Source: Halomonas urumqiensis
Lineage (GTDB): Bacteria > Pseudomonadota > Gammaproteobacteria > Pseudomonadales > Halomonadaceae
DNA length: 64,000 bases
Reading direction: 5' to 3'
NCBI RefSeq assembly: GCF_003028575.1
Contig: NZ_PYUD01000006.1
Location: forward strand, 1 to 64,000
A program made the translations under genes and the position numbers. Positions 34,585 to 44,025 of the stretch are shown piece by piece (positions within the stretch are counted from its first letter, which is position 1; every line of letters begins with the position of its first letter). Below the pieces are notes generated by a model, which was given only the letters and a program-made list of their open reading frames with translations, did not search any database and was not told where the DNA came from.

Positions 34585-37440
34585 TCATTCGCTTTCGGGA
34601 AACGGGCTCAGGTGTCGGGTCAGCGCCAGCACATCGTCGGGCTCATCGCCGGGGTCGAAGGCGACCTGCATGACGGCTTCCTCGCGCAGCCTGGGCCATA
34701 GCTCGCGCAGTTCGTCGGGCGTGACCTCGAGCGCGCGTTCGGCGAGCCGCTGGCGACGCTCGAAGTCGATGTCACCGTAGGCTGTCGCCTGCCACAGCCG
34801 CCCGGCACGGCCGGAGAGGCTAGTGTCGCGCTGGGTCAGGTTGCTGTGCACCGCCTGGCGATAGGGCGCAAGACCTTGCTCATCGAGGTCTTCCAGTTGT
34901 GTCGCGAAGTCTTCGAGGAAGGCGTCGATTCGTGCCTCGATAGCCGCGCTTTCGGTGTCGGGAGACTGCACGAGCAGGCCGATACCCGGTGCGTCCAGCA
35001 AGGGGGAATAGCCTGCGTTGACCACGTAGCCTAGCTGTTCTTCGGTGCGCAGGCGTTGGTAGAAAGGTGTGTCGAGCAGCTGCCCCAGCACGGCCAGCCG
35101 GGCCTGGCTTTCTAGCGAGCGATCCGGCCCTTGCAGGTAGCGCAACACCACGGATTCCTCGCGGCTGGTATGCGGTGCCAGGTCAGGTAGGGCCGGGTCG
35201 ACGCGCAGCGGCACAAGGTCGGGAATGCGTGCCTCTGCCAGTGTCGGATCAAGGCGCTGGGCGACTTGCCTGGCTGTCTCGATCGCCTGATCGGCGGGCA
35301 GATTGCCCACCGCCATCGCCTCCAGGCGCAGCTCACCAAGGAATGCCTCGCGGTAGTCACGCAGGTCGCTTACCTCGAGGTCCTGGCTGGCCGAAAGCAG
35401 CGTGGCGCTTGGCCACTGTGGGCGTACCAGTGCCTCGGCGAGCGTGCGGCTGGCGGTTTGATGCAGCGATGCCTGAGGCGCATTGCGCCACTCCCGCTGC
35501 AGTTGATAACGCACGCGCTGGAAGGTCGCTTCATCGATTTCGGCGTCATGCAGTTGCTCGAGGACGCGAAGCATCAGTCTGGATTGACGATCGCGCCAGC
35601 CGGAAAACGACAGGGTGATGCCGCGTGCGTGAGCATAGGCTTCGAAGTGCTGGCCAGCCAGCCTTGCGGGGTACAGGTCTTCATTCAGGCTGTCGCCGAG
35701 CCAGCCCGCCAGTAACCGGGAAAGTACCGCGTCGCGGGCGGTCTCGGCAGCCGGGGGGTGTTGCAGGCTGAACCGCCACTCCACCTTGGGTGTATCGAAG
35801 GTGGCATCGCTCATGTGCCACAGGCCGAAGGCCGGTTCATCGATCACCAGGCTCGGTTGTTCGTGCTGTTCATCGAACAGTTCGAGGTCTTCGGCGATAT
35901 AAGGGTTGGCCTCGGGAAGCGATAACCCATCAAGCGCTTGTGTCATGTCGCCTGGGCCGGTTTCAAGCTCCTTCCAGGGCGTGTCGAACCATGGCGATAC
36001 CTGCTGACCTTCTACCTCCGGACCACTGTAGAGGCGTAGCAGGTTGTCGGGGCGCAGGGCGTCTAGATAGCGCTGGGTGGCGTCTGGGTCGAAGCCTTCC
36101 ATGCGGTAGGGGGCGTACTGCACGTCCTCCACCGGGAAGCGCGACAGGTTCATGGATAGTCGCATGGCGCTCTGCAACGAAGAGCCATGCTGCTGGAAGC
36201 GAAACTCCTGCTCGGCCAGGCGTGCCTGTTCGGCATAGCGCCACTCCTCGAGCCCGTTGTCGTGGAGCTGTTCGATGGCAGCGAACAGTGTGGCCTCTAT
36301 CTCATCGAGGTGTTCTGCACCGAGGGGTGTCAGGCTCACGCCAATGCTGAACAGCGCGTGCTTGCCATCGCCCCGCGAGACGCCGGCGGAGAGCCCGTCG
36401 GCCCAGCCTGCCTCGCGCAGCACGGCCAGCAGGCTGCCATCACCTTCATCCCCCAGCAGGTGGGCGAGCAGGGACGCGGGCTTGGTCCGGTAATCCTGAA
36501 CTGGGTCGTCGATGGGAAACAGGAAGCGCGCCTGACGGCTGTCGCGTACCGACTGCAGCTCGACCCGGCGAGGCAACGACCCGTCTTCGACAAGCGGTAT
36601 GTCGATCTCCGGAGGCGCAAGGCCGCGGTCGGCGATGGCGGCGAAGCGCTCGCTGACCAGGGTCTCGAGCTCGTCGAGGGGCTGTGGCGCGACGATGGCC
36701 AGATGCATGACATTGGCGTCGTAGTACTGTTCGTAGAAATCGATGACACGCTGGCGAAGGTCCGGCTCACCTTCGGGCGGGTTGGCCAGGGTCTCGCGGC
36801 TGCCCACCGAGAACCCGTTGGTGGGATTGTCCGGGTTGAGCAACTGATTGAGGACATCGTTCTCGCGCCGGCCATCATCGCGAATTCGCGCCATGTACTC
36901 GGAGTGGACGATATTGCGCTCGCTCTCGAGTCGGTCGGCGTTGAACAGCGGCGAGATGAAGAACTGGCTGAAGCGATCCAGGGCGCCGGGCAGTGCATCC
37001 GGGTCGATGTCGAAGAAGTAGTTGGTGTCCTGTGGCGCGGTGAAGGCGTTGTGGTTGCCCCCATGACGTGACAGATAGCTTTGGTAGGCATCGGCCTGGG
37101 GGTATGGCTCGGTGCCCAGGAACAGCATGTGCTCGAGGTAGTGCGCGAGTCCTTGCAGGTCATCGGGGTCCTGGGCGCTGCCGACACTGACATTCATCGA
37201 CGCCGCCGCCTTGTCGGCTTGCGGATCGTTGACCAGCAGCGCGGTGAGGCCGCTCTCCAGCCTCAGTACCCGATAGTCGCGGCTATCATGGGGGCTGGTG
37301 AGCGGAGTGGCGACCTCGCTGATGGCAGCATCGCGCTCGGCAGATTGCGCAAGCGCCATTCCGCCGCACAGCAGGGAGCCGGTGAACACCAGCAGACCAA
37401 GTGGCAAGCGTGGATGGGTGTCGGGGATGGCGAGGGACAT
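34585..37440 (-). CDS. Periplasmic M16 metallopeptidase (protease III/pitrilysin type)
   Basis: The 951-residue protein begins with a signal peptide ending near ALAQS (about residue 33). The zinc motif HYLEHMLFLGTEPYP (HxxEH) lies near residue 103 with the downstream Glu in ERNIVHSEY. The two-half insulinase architecture with a C-terminal M16 domain (YVVNAGYSPLLDAPGIGLLV) fits PtrA, which cleaves small peptides in the periplasm. AAGGAG lies 5 nt before ATG 37440; an upstream ATG at 37479 overlaps the SRAP-like stop but would break the signal peptide. Confidence 0.93.
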   Translation of the reverse strand: MSLAIPDTHPRLPLGLLVFTGSLLCGGMALAQSAERDAAISEVATPLTSPHDSRDYRVLRLESGLTALLVNDPQADKAAASMNVSVGSAQDPDDLQGLAHYLEHMLFLGTEPYPQADAYQSYLSRHGGNHNAFTAPQDTNYFFDIDPDALPGALDRFSQFFISPLFNADRLESERNIVHSEYMARIRDDGRRENDVLNQLLNPDNPTNGFSVGSRETLANPPEGEPDLRQRVIDFYEQYYDANVMHLAIVAPQPLDELETLVSERFAAIADRGLAPPEIDIPLVEDGSLPRRVELQSVRDSRQARFLFPIDDPVQDYRTKPASLLAHLLGDEGDGSLLAVLREAGWADGLSAGVSRGDGKHALFSIGVSLTPLGAEHLDEIEATLFAAIEQLHDNGLEEWRYAEQARLAEQEFRFQQHGSSLQSAMRLSMNLSRFPVEDVQYAPYRMEGFDPDATQRYLDALRPDNLLRLYSGPEVEGQQVSPWFDTPWKELETGPGDMTQALDGLSLPEANPYIAEDLELFDEQHEQPSLVIDEPAFGLWHMSDATFDTPKVEWRFSLQHPPAAETARDAVLSRLLAGWLGDSLNEDLYPARLAGQHFEAYAHARGITLSFSGWRDRQSRLMLRVLEQLHDAEIDEATFQRVRYQLQREWRNAPQASLHQTASRTLAEALVRPQWPSATLLSASQDLEVSDLRDYREAFLGELRLEAMAVGNLPADQAIETARQVAQRLDPTLAEARIPDLVPLRVDPALPDLAPHTSREESVVLRYLQGPDRSLESQARLAVLGQLLDTPFYQRLRTEEQLGYVVNAGYSPLLDAPGIGLLVQSPDTESAAIEARIDAFLEDFATQLEDLDEQGLAPYRQAVHSNLTQRDTSLSGRAGRLWQATAYGDIDFERRQRLAERALEVTPDELRELWPRLREEAVMQVAFDPGDEPDDVLALTRHLSPFPESE

Positions 37441-37475
37441 CGTCGCTCCTTGTGGGATGGCGAATGCTGGCGTCA

Positions 37476-38150
37476 TCAAGGCTGGTGGCGCAGCATGGGG
37501 CCGATCGGGTGTGCGCAGCTGGTATCCTGATGAGACGGACTATTGACTCGTCTTGATACCGGAAAAGCGCCAAACAGTTCCGCTGGCGCACTGCGCAAAA
37601 GCCCTTTGATGTGTTCTAAAGGGGTCTGCGGGGTCAACCAGGCCATGGCATCGTCCTGTGATATCACCCCAGGCAGCCGATCCGTCAGCGGCGACAGCAG
37701 GAGGGGACTTGGTACGGTGATCAATGCCAGCGAGTCGGTGTGCTCAACCAGACTGGTCGGAAAGCGACACCACAGCGCAGCCAACAGCAGTGGCCCGCGG
37801 TCTACCCGGGTCACCAGGAAGGGTTGCTTGCCCCGCGCCTGCGCTTGCCACACGTATATGCCCGTTGCCGGCACCAGGCAGCGGCGCGCCGCGAAGGCGT
37901 CGCGAAACATCGGGCGGCTTGACAGTGATTCGGCGCGTGCGCAGTGCGGCGCGTGATCCAGAACGTCGAGCCAGGGAGGCGTCAGCCCCCAGAAAAGGCG
38001 CCCCAAGTGTGGCTGGCCGGCCTCCAGGCGGATCGCCGAGAGCATCCTGCGGGGTGCCATGTTGGGGCAGCTCACCAGTGGTGCATCGCAGACCAGGTCG
38101 GGCAGCAGGGCGTCGGGGTCGAGCGGGGCAATGTGCAGTCGGCCGGCCAT
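37476..38150 (-). CDS. SRAP-like protein without active-site residues
   Basis: The 224-residue protein has the overall SRAP (YedK/HMCES) pattern: CARAESLSSRPMFRDAFAAR, RRCLVPATGIYVWQ and LLLAALWCRF. The family's catalytic residues are all altered: the N-terminal MCGR is MAGR (Cys2 to Ala), NARAE is CARAE (Asn to Cys), GFYEW is GIYVW (Glu to Val) and the HxRMP His is replaced in TDRLPGV. It therefore should not form the DNA-protein thiazolidine crosslink at abasic sites. GGAG precedes the ATG. It may be a retained DNA-binding paralogue. Confidence 0.83.
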   Translation of the reverse strand: MAGRLHIAPLDPDALLPDLVCDAPLVSCPNMAPRRMLSAIRLEAGQPHLGRLFWGLTPPWLDVLDHAPHCARAESLSSRPMFRDAFAARRCLVPATGIYVWQAQARGKQPFLVTRVDRGPLLLAALWCRFPTSLVEHTDSLALITVPSPLLLSPLTDRLPGVISQDDAMAWLTPQTPLEHIKGLLRSAPAELFGAFPVSRRVNSPSHQDTSCAHPIGPMLRHQP

Positions 38151-38399
38151 GGAGGCTCCGCGATGGGTGGGGCGTCAGGGTAACCAACTCCCGGAGGGGA
38201 GACCAGAGGGGCGAAAAAGCAGCCCCCTTTCATCGCGCCTTGCCGTCGCCTTCCCATCGCATCGGGGCCGTGAACTTGCGTTTGGCTTGTGTATCGATAA
38301 GCTGTCGAAAACAGTGTTCGATCTGCGCTATGCTGGTGGACAGCCGCAACATCCTCGTTTCGGTTGATCACCGCCCTTACACGGTTCGCGAGGAATCCG

Positions 38400-39017
38400 A
38401 TGGCCCGTCCCAGACAGCATGCGCCCGAGGCGCTACATGCCCAGGTCATGGCGGCATGCGACGCATGGTTGCTGGAAAACCCCGTGCACACGCTGTCATT
38501 GCGTGCCCTGGCGCGTGAGGTCGGCTGTGCCCCGAGTACCTTGCTCAAGCTCTATGGCAGCTTCGGCAACCTGCTCCAGCACGTCAATATCGAGACCCTG
38601 GCCCGGCTACGCGAGGTGATCGAGCCACTGACCACCCAGGCGACTCCCGAGCAGCGCTTGAGCGCCCTGGCGAGGGGCTATTGGCAATTCGCTCAGCGTG
38701 AAGCCTTCCGTTGGCAGCTGCTGTTCGATTATCCCCTGGCCCAGGAAGGGGAGCTGGATCAGCGCCAGAACGACATGATCGAAGCGCTGTTCGTGCGCGT
38801 CGAGGCCACCCTCAAGGAGTATCAGCCTGCCCTGGGAGACCTCGAGGCGCGTCGCCTCAGTCGAACCCTGTGGGGCAGCGTTCATGGTCTGGTACAACTG
38901 GGACTCAATGAGCGTCTCGGCTACTGGCAAGGCCAGCAACTCGAAGTCGGCGAGTTGCTCGACCAGTTGCTTGCCACCATCCTTGCGGGGCTCAAGGCAA
39001 GGTCAAGCACGGCGTGA
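38400..39017 (+). CDS. TetR-family transcriptional regulator
   Basis: The 205-residue protein has an N-terminal helix-turn-helix (LSLRALAREVGCAPSTLLKL, residues 34-53) and a C-terminal TetR_C-type ligand domain (QREAFRWQLLFDYPL, RTLWGSVHGLVQLGL). AGGAAT lies 5 nt before ATG 38400. Its stop overlaps the acyltransferase start (GTGA), so the two are one operon and a lipid-related ligand is possible. Confidence 0.88.
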   Translation: MARPRQHAPEALHAQVMAACDAWLLENPVHTLSLRALAREVGCAPSTLLKLYGSFGNLLQHVNIETLARLREVIEPLTTQATPEQRLSALARGYWQFAQREAFRWQLLFDYPLAQEGELDQRQNDMIEALFVRVEATLKEYQPALGDLEARRLSRTLWGSVHGLVQLGLNERLGYWQGQQLEVGELLDQLLATILAGLKARSSTA

Positions 39018-39736
39018 CGATACTGGTGTGGCTGGCGGGGCTGCTGTTGCTGGTCTTCGCGGGGAGCTGGATAGCGCGTCACCCTCGCCAGGTGGTGCGT
39101 TGGCTGGTCTGGTGTGTGGTCAGCCTGGTCTATCGCATGCGCCTGCGTGGCCAGCGGCACATTCCCCCACGTGGCGCCGCCGTGGTGGTCTGCAACCATG
39201 TCAGCTTCATGGACGCCCTGGTCATTGGCGGTGCCAGCCGCAGGCCGCTGCGTTTCCTGATGGATAAACCGATCTACGACTCCCCTCGCCTCAATTGGCT
39301 ATTCCGGCTGGTGGGCGCCATTCCCGTGGAATCCGAACGCCGCGATCCGGGGAATATTCGGCGTGCACTGGAGCAGGTCAGCCGTGCGCTGGCCGAGGGG
39401 GAGGTAGTGATGCTGTTCCCGGAGGGTCGCCTGACCCCGGATGGCGATGTCCAGCCATTCAGGCGGGGCCTGGAGCTGATTCTGGCTCGTGACCCGGTGC
39501 CGGTGATTCCGGCGGGGCTCGCCGGCTTGTGGGGCTCCTGGACATCACACGCCGATGGGCCAGCAATGTCCCGGCCGCCGCGCCGCTTTCGGGCGCGCGT
39601 GGCGTTGGTGTTCGGCGAGCCGATCGCGCCACATGAGGCATGTCGCCAACGGCTCGAGGCACAGGTGCGATTGCTCAAGGCCGAGGCGGATCAGTGGATC
39701 GATACACCGAATCTGAACGCGCTGGAGCGTCGCTGA
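39014..39736 (+). CDS. 1-acyl-sn-glycerol-3-phosphate acyltransferase (PlsC family)
   Basis: The 240-residue protein has an N-terminal membrane helix and the acyltransferase motifs NHVSFMDAL (HxxxxD, about residue 61-66) and FPEGRLTPDG. It should acylate lysophosphatidate or a similar lysolipid at the inner membrane. GTG 39014 is coupled to the TetR stop. Which of several PlsC-type enzymes it is cannot be told. Confidence 0.88.
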   Translation: MTILVWLAGLLLLVFAGSWIARHPRQVVRWLVWCVVSLVYRMRLRGQRHIPPRGAAVVVCNHVSFMDALVIGGASRRPLRFLMDKPIYDSPRLNWLFRLVGAIPVESERRDPGNIRRALEQVSRALAEGEVVMLFPEGRLTPDGDVQPFRRGLELILARDPVPVIPAGLAGLWGSWTSHADGPAMSRPPRRFRARVALVFGEPIAPHEACRQRLEAQVRLLKAEADQWIDTPNLNALERR

Positions 39737-39751
39737 GCTTTCGCCCGGGGA

Positions 39752-41023
39752 TCAACGATGTCTTGGTGCCTGCCAGCAGCGCGCGGCGGTGATCAGGTTT
39801 TCCCGAACCTCGAGAATTTCCATGCGCACGTTGCCGACCTGAAGGCAGGCGGGGCCTGCCGGAAAGGATTCGAGGTGCTCGAGCATCAGGCCATTGAGGG
39901 TCTTCGGCCCGTCGGTGGGTAGCTGCCAGCCCAGCGACTTGTTGATGTCGCGGATGTTGGCGGTGCCTTCGATCATGTGACTGCCGTCGTCCTGGCGGTG
40001 AATATCCTGCTCCATGCCCGCCACGTCGGTGGTGAACTCGCCGACGATTTCCTCGAGGATGTCCTCGAGGGTCACAAGGCCCTCCACATCGCCATATTCG
40101 TCGACGACGATGCCGATCCGCCGTTTCTGCTTCTGGAAGTTGAGCAGTTGCGTATGCAGGGGCGTGGACTCGGGGATGAAATAGGGCTCGCGGGCTTCCT
40201 GGACGATGGCCGCCTTGGTGACTTCGTCGCGGGAGAGAAAGCGCGCCGCATTGCGCAGGTGAAGCATCCCGATGATGTTGTTGATATCACCCTTGAAGAC
40301 CGGCAGGCGCGTGTGCTGACTGGTACGAATCTGGGCCAGGATGTCCTCCAGCTCGTCGTCGAGGTCGATCCCCACGACCTCGTGACGCGGCACCATGATG
40401 TCGTTCACGGTGACGTTCTCGAGGTCGAGGATCGATAGCAGCATGGATTGGTGTCGCTGCGGAATCAGCGTGCCAGCCTCGTGCACCACGGTGCGCAGTT
40501 CATCACGAGTCAGGTTGTCGCCACCCCCTTCGATGCTCTTCACGCCAAGTATCCGCAGCAGGCCGTTGGAGATCACGTTGACCAGCCACACCAGTGGATA
40601 GAGCAGCTTGAGCAGGGGGCCCAGGACAAACGAGGCGGGGTAGGCGATGCGCTCGGGCTTGACGGCGGCATAGGTCTTGGGCGTGACTTCGGCAAAGATC
40701 AGTACGGTGACCGTCAACAGCGCGGTGGAAATGGCGGGCCCCGAGACATCACCGAAAAAGTGGATGGCGATGATCGTGGCAATGGAGGCGGCAAGGTTGT
40801 TGACGAAGTTGTTGCCGATCAGGATGACCCCGATCAGCCGATCGGGCCTTGCCAGCAGGCTCACGACACGCTTGGCCGCTGGTTCGCCGCTGTTGGCCTG
40901 ATGGCTCAGGCGATAGCGGTTGATCGACATCATGCCGGTCTCGGAGCTCGAGAAGAAGGCAGATAGGCAGATGAGCAGGAACAGCAGGCTGAACAGCAAT
41001 CCCAACGGAAAGTCGTCGCTCAA
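39752..41023 (-). CDS. CNNM/CorC-HlyC family transporter with CBS domains
   Basis: The 423-residue protein has an N-terminal DUF21 membrane domain (about residues 5-190: SSSETGMMSINRYRLSHQAN), a CBS pair (VNDIMVPRHEVVGIDLDDEL, RLPVFKGDINNIIGMLHLRN) and a C-terminal CorC_HlyC domain (FTTDVAGMEQDIHRQDD). YfjD-like proteins act in magnesium or cobalt efflux and resistance. It is downstream of the ypjD-like gene on the same strand, an order conserved next to ffh in pseudomonads. Confidence 0.92.
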   Translation of the reverse strand: MSDDFPLGLLFSLLFLLICLSAFFSSSETGMMSINRYRLSHQANSGEPAAKRVVSLLARPDRLIGVILIGNNFVNNLAASIATIIAIHFFGDVSGPAISTALLTVTVLIFAEVTPKTYAAVKPERIAYPASFVLGPLLKLLYPLVWLVNVISNGLLRILGVKSIEGGGDNLTRDELRTVVHEAGTLIPQRHQSMLLSILDLENVTVNDIMVPRHEVVGIDLDDELEDILAQIRTSQHTRLPVFKGDINNIIGMLHLRNAARFLSRDEVTKAAIVQEAREPYFIPESTPLHTQLLNFQKQKRRIGIVVDEYGDVEGLVTLEDILEEIVGEFTTDVAGMEQDIHRQDDGSHMIEGTANIRDINKSLGWQLPTDGPKTLNGLMLEHLESFPAGPACLQVGNVRMEILEVRENLITAARCWQAPRHR

Positions 41024-41108
41024 GTCGAAGGATCCTCAATGGCGTGTCAGGCACGATTGGACGGGAGTTGACCGGCGAGTGTCAAGGCGCTGTTTGTGCG
41101 CTAAGGGG

Positions 41109-41912
41109 TCAGCTGCGGTTCAGTACCACCTCGAGAATCACCTTGCTGCCGAAATAGGCCAGCAGCAATACGGCGCAGCCTCCCAGGGTCCAGCGCACGG
41201 CGCGCATGCCACGCCAGCCCAGTCGGTGATGGCAGAACAGCAGCGTCGCGAAGATGCCCCAGGCGGTGAGCGACAACACGGTCTTGTGGGCAAGGTGCTG
41301 GGCGAACATGTTGTCGAGAAAGGCGAAGCCGCTGGCGATCGACAGCGTGAGCAGCGCAAGCCCCGACCAGATCAGCTCGAACAGCAGGCGTTCCATGATG
41401 GTCAGTGGTGGCAGTGCCTGAACGATGCCGCGGGTCTGGTGGTGGCGCAGCGCCTGATTCTGCAGGCCGAAGATCACCGCCTGTACGGCGGCGATCGACA
41501 ATACCGCGAATGCCAGCGCCGAGCTGAGGGCGTGCAGCGCGATGCCCGGGCTGATCGAGTGCGCGACATGCTGGGTATCCGGCAGGCCGACGGCGAGCAG
41601 CAGGATCAGCCCGGCCAGCGGAAACAGCGCGACCGAGACGTTAAGGACGGGCTTGAAAAGGCTGACCAGAATCAGCAGTGCCACTACCAGGGCACCCAGC
41701 AAAATGGCGTTGTTGGAGAGGCTGGTCGTGGACAGCTGGCCTTTATCGGTGAGCACGATGATCAGCGCGATGTGGAATACCAGCCCCAGCGCGCCCATCG
41801 ATCTGACCAACAGGGGGTTCTGGGGCACTCGGCGCATCAACGCCAGTCCTTGCCAGGAGGCAGCGGCGATATAGAGGATGAGGGCCAGGACGGCCAGGGA
41901 TAGCGCCTGCAT
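41109..41912 (-). CDS. ypjD: Inner membrane protein YpjD, cytochrome c assembly-like
   Basis: The 267-residue protein has eight predicted membrane helices and the CcsA/CcmC-like pattern with His residues at helix ends (HIALIIVLTDKGQLS, HLAHKTVLSLTAWGIFATLL, HHRLGWRGMRAVRWTLGG). It is the small CcsA-family protein found divergent from ffh in many gammaproteobacteria. Its role is not established; the heme-handling motif WxWD of true CcsA is not seen. Confidence 0.88.
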   Translation of the reverse strand: MQALSLAVLALILYIAAASWQGLALMRRVPQNPLLVRSMGALGLVFHIALIIVLTDKGQLSTTSLSNNAILLGALVVALLILVSLFKPVLNVSVALFPLAGLILLLAVGLPDTQHVAHSISPGIALHALSSALAFAVLSIAAVQAVIFGLQNQALRHHQTRGIVQALPPLTIMERLLFELIWSGLALLTLSIASGFAFLDNMFAQHLAHKTVLSLTAWGIFATLLFCHHRLGWRGMRAVRWTLGGCAVLLLAYFGSKVILEVVLNRS

Positions 41913-42117
41913 CGATTGCGTTCCGTGCGCCTTGCTGGATGAATGGCATGGGTCAGTGGTGTGGCTACTATACCCAATACCCTCGGTTTCGCACAGGGCA
42001 AGCCAGGCTCGAGCAAGCGATCACCGTTTCCAGTTGAATGGCATGCTGCATGGAGACTGTCGGCGACAGCGCGTATAATGCTTGCCAAATCTCAGGCCGT
42101 CATTATCGGAGTGGCCA

Positions 42118-43545
42118 ATGTTCCAGAGTCTCAGTGAGCGGCTGTCGCAGACGCTCAAGTCGATCAAGGGTCAGGCACGCCTGACCGAAGACAACGTCAA
42201 GGACACCCTGCGCGAGGTCCGCCGGGCGCTGCTCGAGGCGGATGTCGCGTTGCCGGTGGTCAAGGCCTTCGTCGAGCGGGTGCGCGAGCGCGCCGTGGGT
42301 CAGGAAGTCTCCAAGAGCCTCTCGCCGGGTCAGCAGTTCGTCAAGATCGTCCAGCAGGAGCTCGAGGCGATCATGGGCGAGGCCAATGAGGGGCTGTCGC
42401 TCAAGGGTTCCCCCGCCGTGGTGCTGATGGCCGGCCTGCAGGGCGCGGGCAAGACCACCTCGGTGGCCAAGCTGGCGCGCTATTTGCGCGAGCGAGAAAA
42501 GAAAAAGGTGCTGGTGGTGTCGGCGGACGTCTACCGTCCGGCGGCCATCGACCAGCTCGAGACCCTGGCGTCCGAAGTGGCGGTCGACTTCTTCCCGTCG
42601 CGCTCCGATCAGCAGCCGGTGGCGATCGTCGAGGCGGCGATCAAGCACGCCAAGATCCAGTTCCATGATGTGGTGATCATCGATACGGCCGGCCGCCTGG
42701 CCATCGACGACGCGATGATGGCGGAGATCCAGGCGCTGCATAAGGCCGTTTCGCCCCAGGAAACGCTGTTCGTGGTCGATGCCATGACCGGCCAGGATGC
42801 CGCCAATACGGCCAAGGCCTTCCACGAAGCGTTGCCGCTGACCGGGGTGATCCTCACCAAGGCCGACGGTGACGCGCGCGGCGGTGCGGCGCTTTCGGTG
42901 CGCCACATCACCGGCAAGCCGATCAAGTTCATGGGGGTCGGCGAGAAGGTCGATGCTCTCGAGCCGTTCCACCCCGATCGCGTTGCCTCGCGCATTCTCG
43001 GCATGGGCGACATGCTGTCGTTGATCGAGGAAGCCGAGCGTACCGTCGACAAGAAGAAAGCGGAGCAGTTGGCCAAGAAGGTCAAGAAGGGCGATGGCTT
43101 CGACCTTGAGGATTTTCGCGACCAGCTCCAGCAGCTCAAGAAAATGGGCGGCATGGGCGGCTTGCTCGGCAAGCTGCCTGGCATGGGCCAGATGGCCGAG
43201 ATGGCTCAAGGCCCCGGTCCCGAGAAGGAAATGGGCAAGCTCGAGGCGCTGATCAACTCGATGACGCCTCATGAGCGGCGGCGTCCCGACATCATCAATG
43301 GCTCGCGCAAGCGGCGCATCGCCGCCGGTGCTGGTCTGCAGGTTCCCGATCTCAATCGGCTGCTCAAGCAGCACAAGCAGATGCAGAAGATGATGAAGAA
43401 GGCCGGCAAGAAAGGCGGCATGCAGAAAATGATGCGTGGCATGGGCGGCATGATGGGCGGCGGCGGTCCCGGCGGCCCAGGTGGAATGGGTGGCCCCGGT
43501 GGAATGGGCGGCATGGGAGGCCCTGGCGGCCTGCCCAGGCGATAA
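42118..43545 (+). CDS. ffh: Signal recognition particle protein Ffh
   Basis: The 475-residue GTPase has the N domain, GTPase motifs GLQGAGKTTSVAKLARYL (G1, about 107-124), DTAGRLAIDD (G3) and TKADGDARGG (G4), and the methionine-rich M domain (KMGGMGGLLGKLPGMGQMAE, KQMQKMMKKAGKKGGMQKMM). It binds 4.5S RNA and signal sequences and targets nascent chains to FtsY. The tail from about residue 445 is an unusual Gly/Pro/Met run. GGAG precedes ATG 42118. It is divergent from ypjD. Confidence 0.98.
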   Translation: MFQSLSERLSQTLKSIKGQARLTEDNVKDTLREVRRALLEADVALPVVKAFVERVRERAVGQEVSKSLSPGQQFVKIVQQELEAIMGEANEGLSLKGSPAVVLMAGLQGAGKTTSVAKLARYLREREKKKVLVVSADVYRPAAIDQLETLASEVAVDFFPSRSDQQPVAIVEAAIKHAKIQFHDVVIIDTAGRLAIDDAMMAEIQALHKAVSPQETLFVVDAMTGQDAANTAKAFHEALPLTGVILTKADGDARGGAALSVRHITGKPIKFMGVGEKVDALEPFHPDRVASRILGMGDMLSLIEEAERTVDKKKAEQLAKKVKKGDGFDLEDFRDQLQQLKKMGGMGGLLGKLPGMGQMAEMAQGPGPEKEMGKLEALINSMTPHERRRPDIINGSRKRRIAAGAGLQVPDLNRLLKQHKQMQKMMKKAGKKGGMQKMMRGMGGMMGGGGPGGPGGMGGPGGMGGMGGPGGLPRR

Positions 43546-43578
43546 CGCCCGGCCACGCGAGCCAAGGCCGATAAAAGG

Positions 43579-43607
43579 TTTCCAAGCGGGGCTTTATTCC
43601 GTAGAAT
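43579..43607 (+). promoter_or_regulatory. Probable promoter of the rpsP operon
   Basis: -35 TTTCCA (43579-43584) and -10 TAGAAT (43602-43607) are spaced 17 bp apart, about 120 bp upstream of rpsP, giving a long structured leader. Confidence 0.55.
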
Positions 43608-43626
43608 GCTGCGTCTTCACTGGCAG

Positions 43627-43687
43627 GGCCGCGAGAATTCGCGGCCGCCGTCGTGACCGAATGCCTGATGCGGGCTTGAAAGCCCGC
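43627..43687 (+). promoter_or_regulatory. Two hairpins in the rpsP leader
   Basis: GGCCGCGA/TCGCGGCC (43627-43634 with 43639-43646) and GCGGGCT/AGCCCGC (43670-43676 with 43681-43687) can form in the mRNA leader. No T-run follows either. They could be a processing or regulatory structure for the ribosomal operon. Confidence 0.5.
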
Positions 43688-43734
43688 TTCCCGAGCAGAT
43701 CAACCGTAACCTCAACCGAAGGACAGATTACGCC

Positions 43735-43983
43735 ATGGTTACCATTCGTCTGGCACGTGGTGGCGCCAAGAAGCGTCCCTTCTACCACCTGACCGTCACT
43801 GATTCACGCAACGCTCGTGATGGCCGTTTCATCGAGCGTCTGGGTTTCTTCAACCCCGTCGCGCGTGGCCAGGAAGAGCGTCTGCGCGTCGACCTGGAGC
43901 GCATCGCTCACTGGCAGAGCCAGGGCGCACAGCTTTCCGGCCGCGTTGCCGAGCTGGTCAAGGAAGCGCGCAAGCAGGCCTGA
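43735..43983 (+). CDS. rpsP: 30S ribosomal protein S16
   Basis: The 82-residue protein has the universal S16 start [20 protein letters not shown] and [11 protein letters not shown]. It is the first gene of the rpsP-rimM-trmD-rplS operon, standard in gammaproteobacteria. It binds 16S rRNA early in 30S assembly. Confidence 0.98.
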   Translation: MVTIRLARGGAKKRPFYHLTVTDSRNARDGRFIERLGFFNPVARGQEERLRVDLERIAHWQSQGAQLSGRVAELVKEARKQA

Positions 43984-44025
43984 AGTGCCTGACTTGCCTT
44001 GCATTAGCGTGTCACGAGGTCGTCG

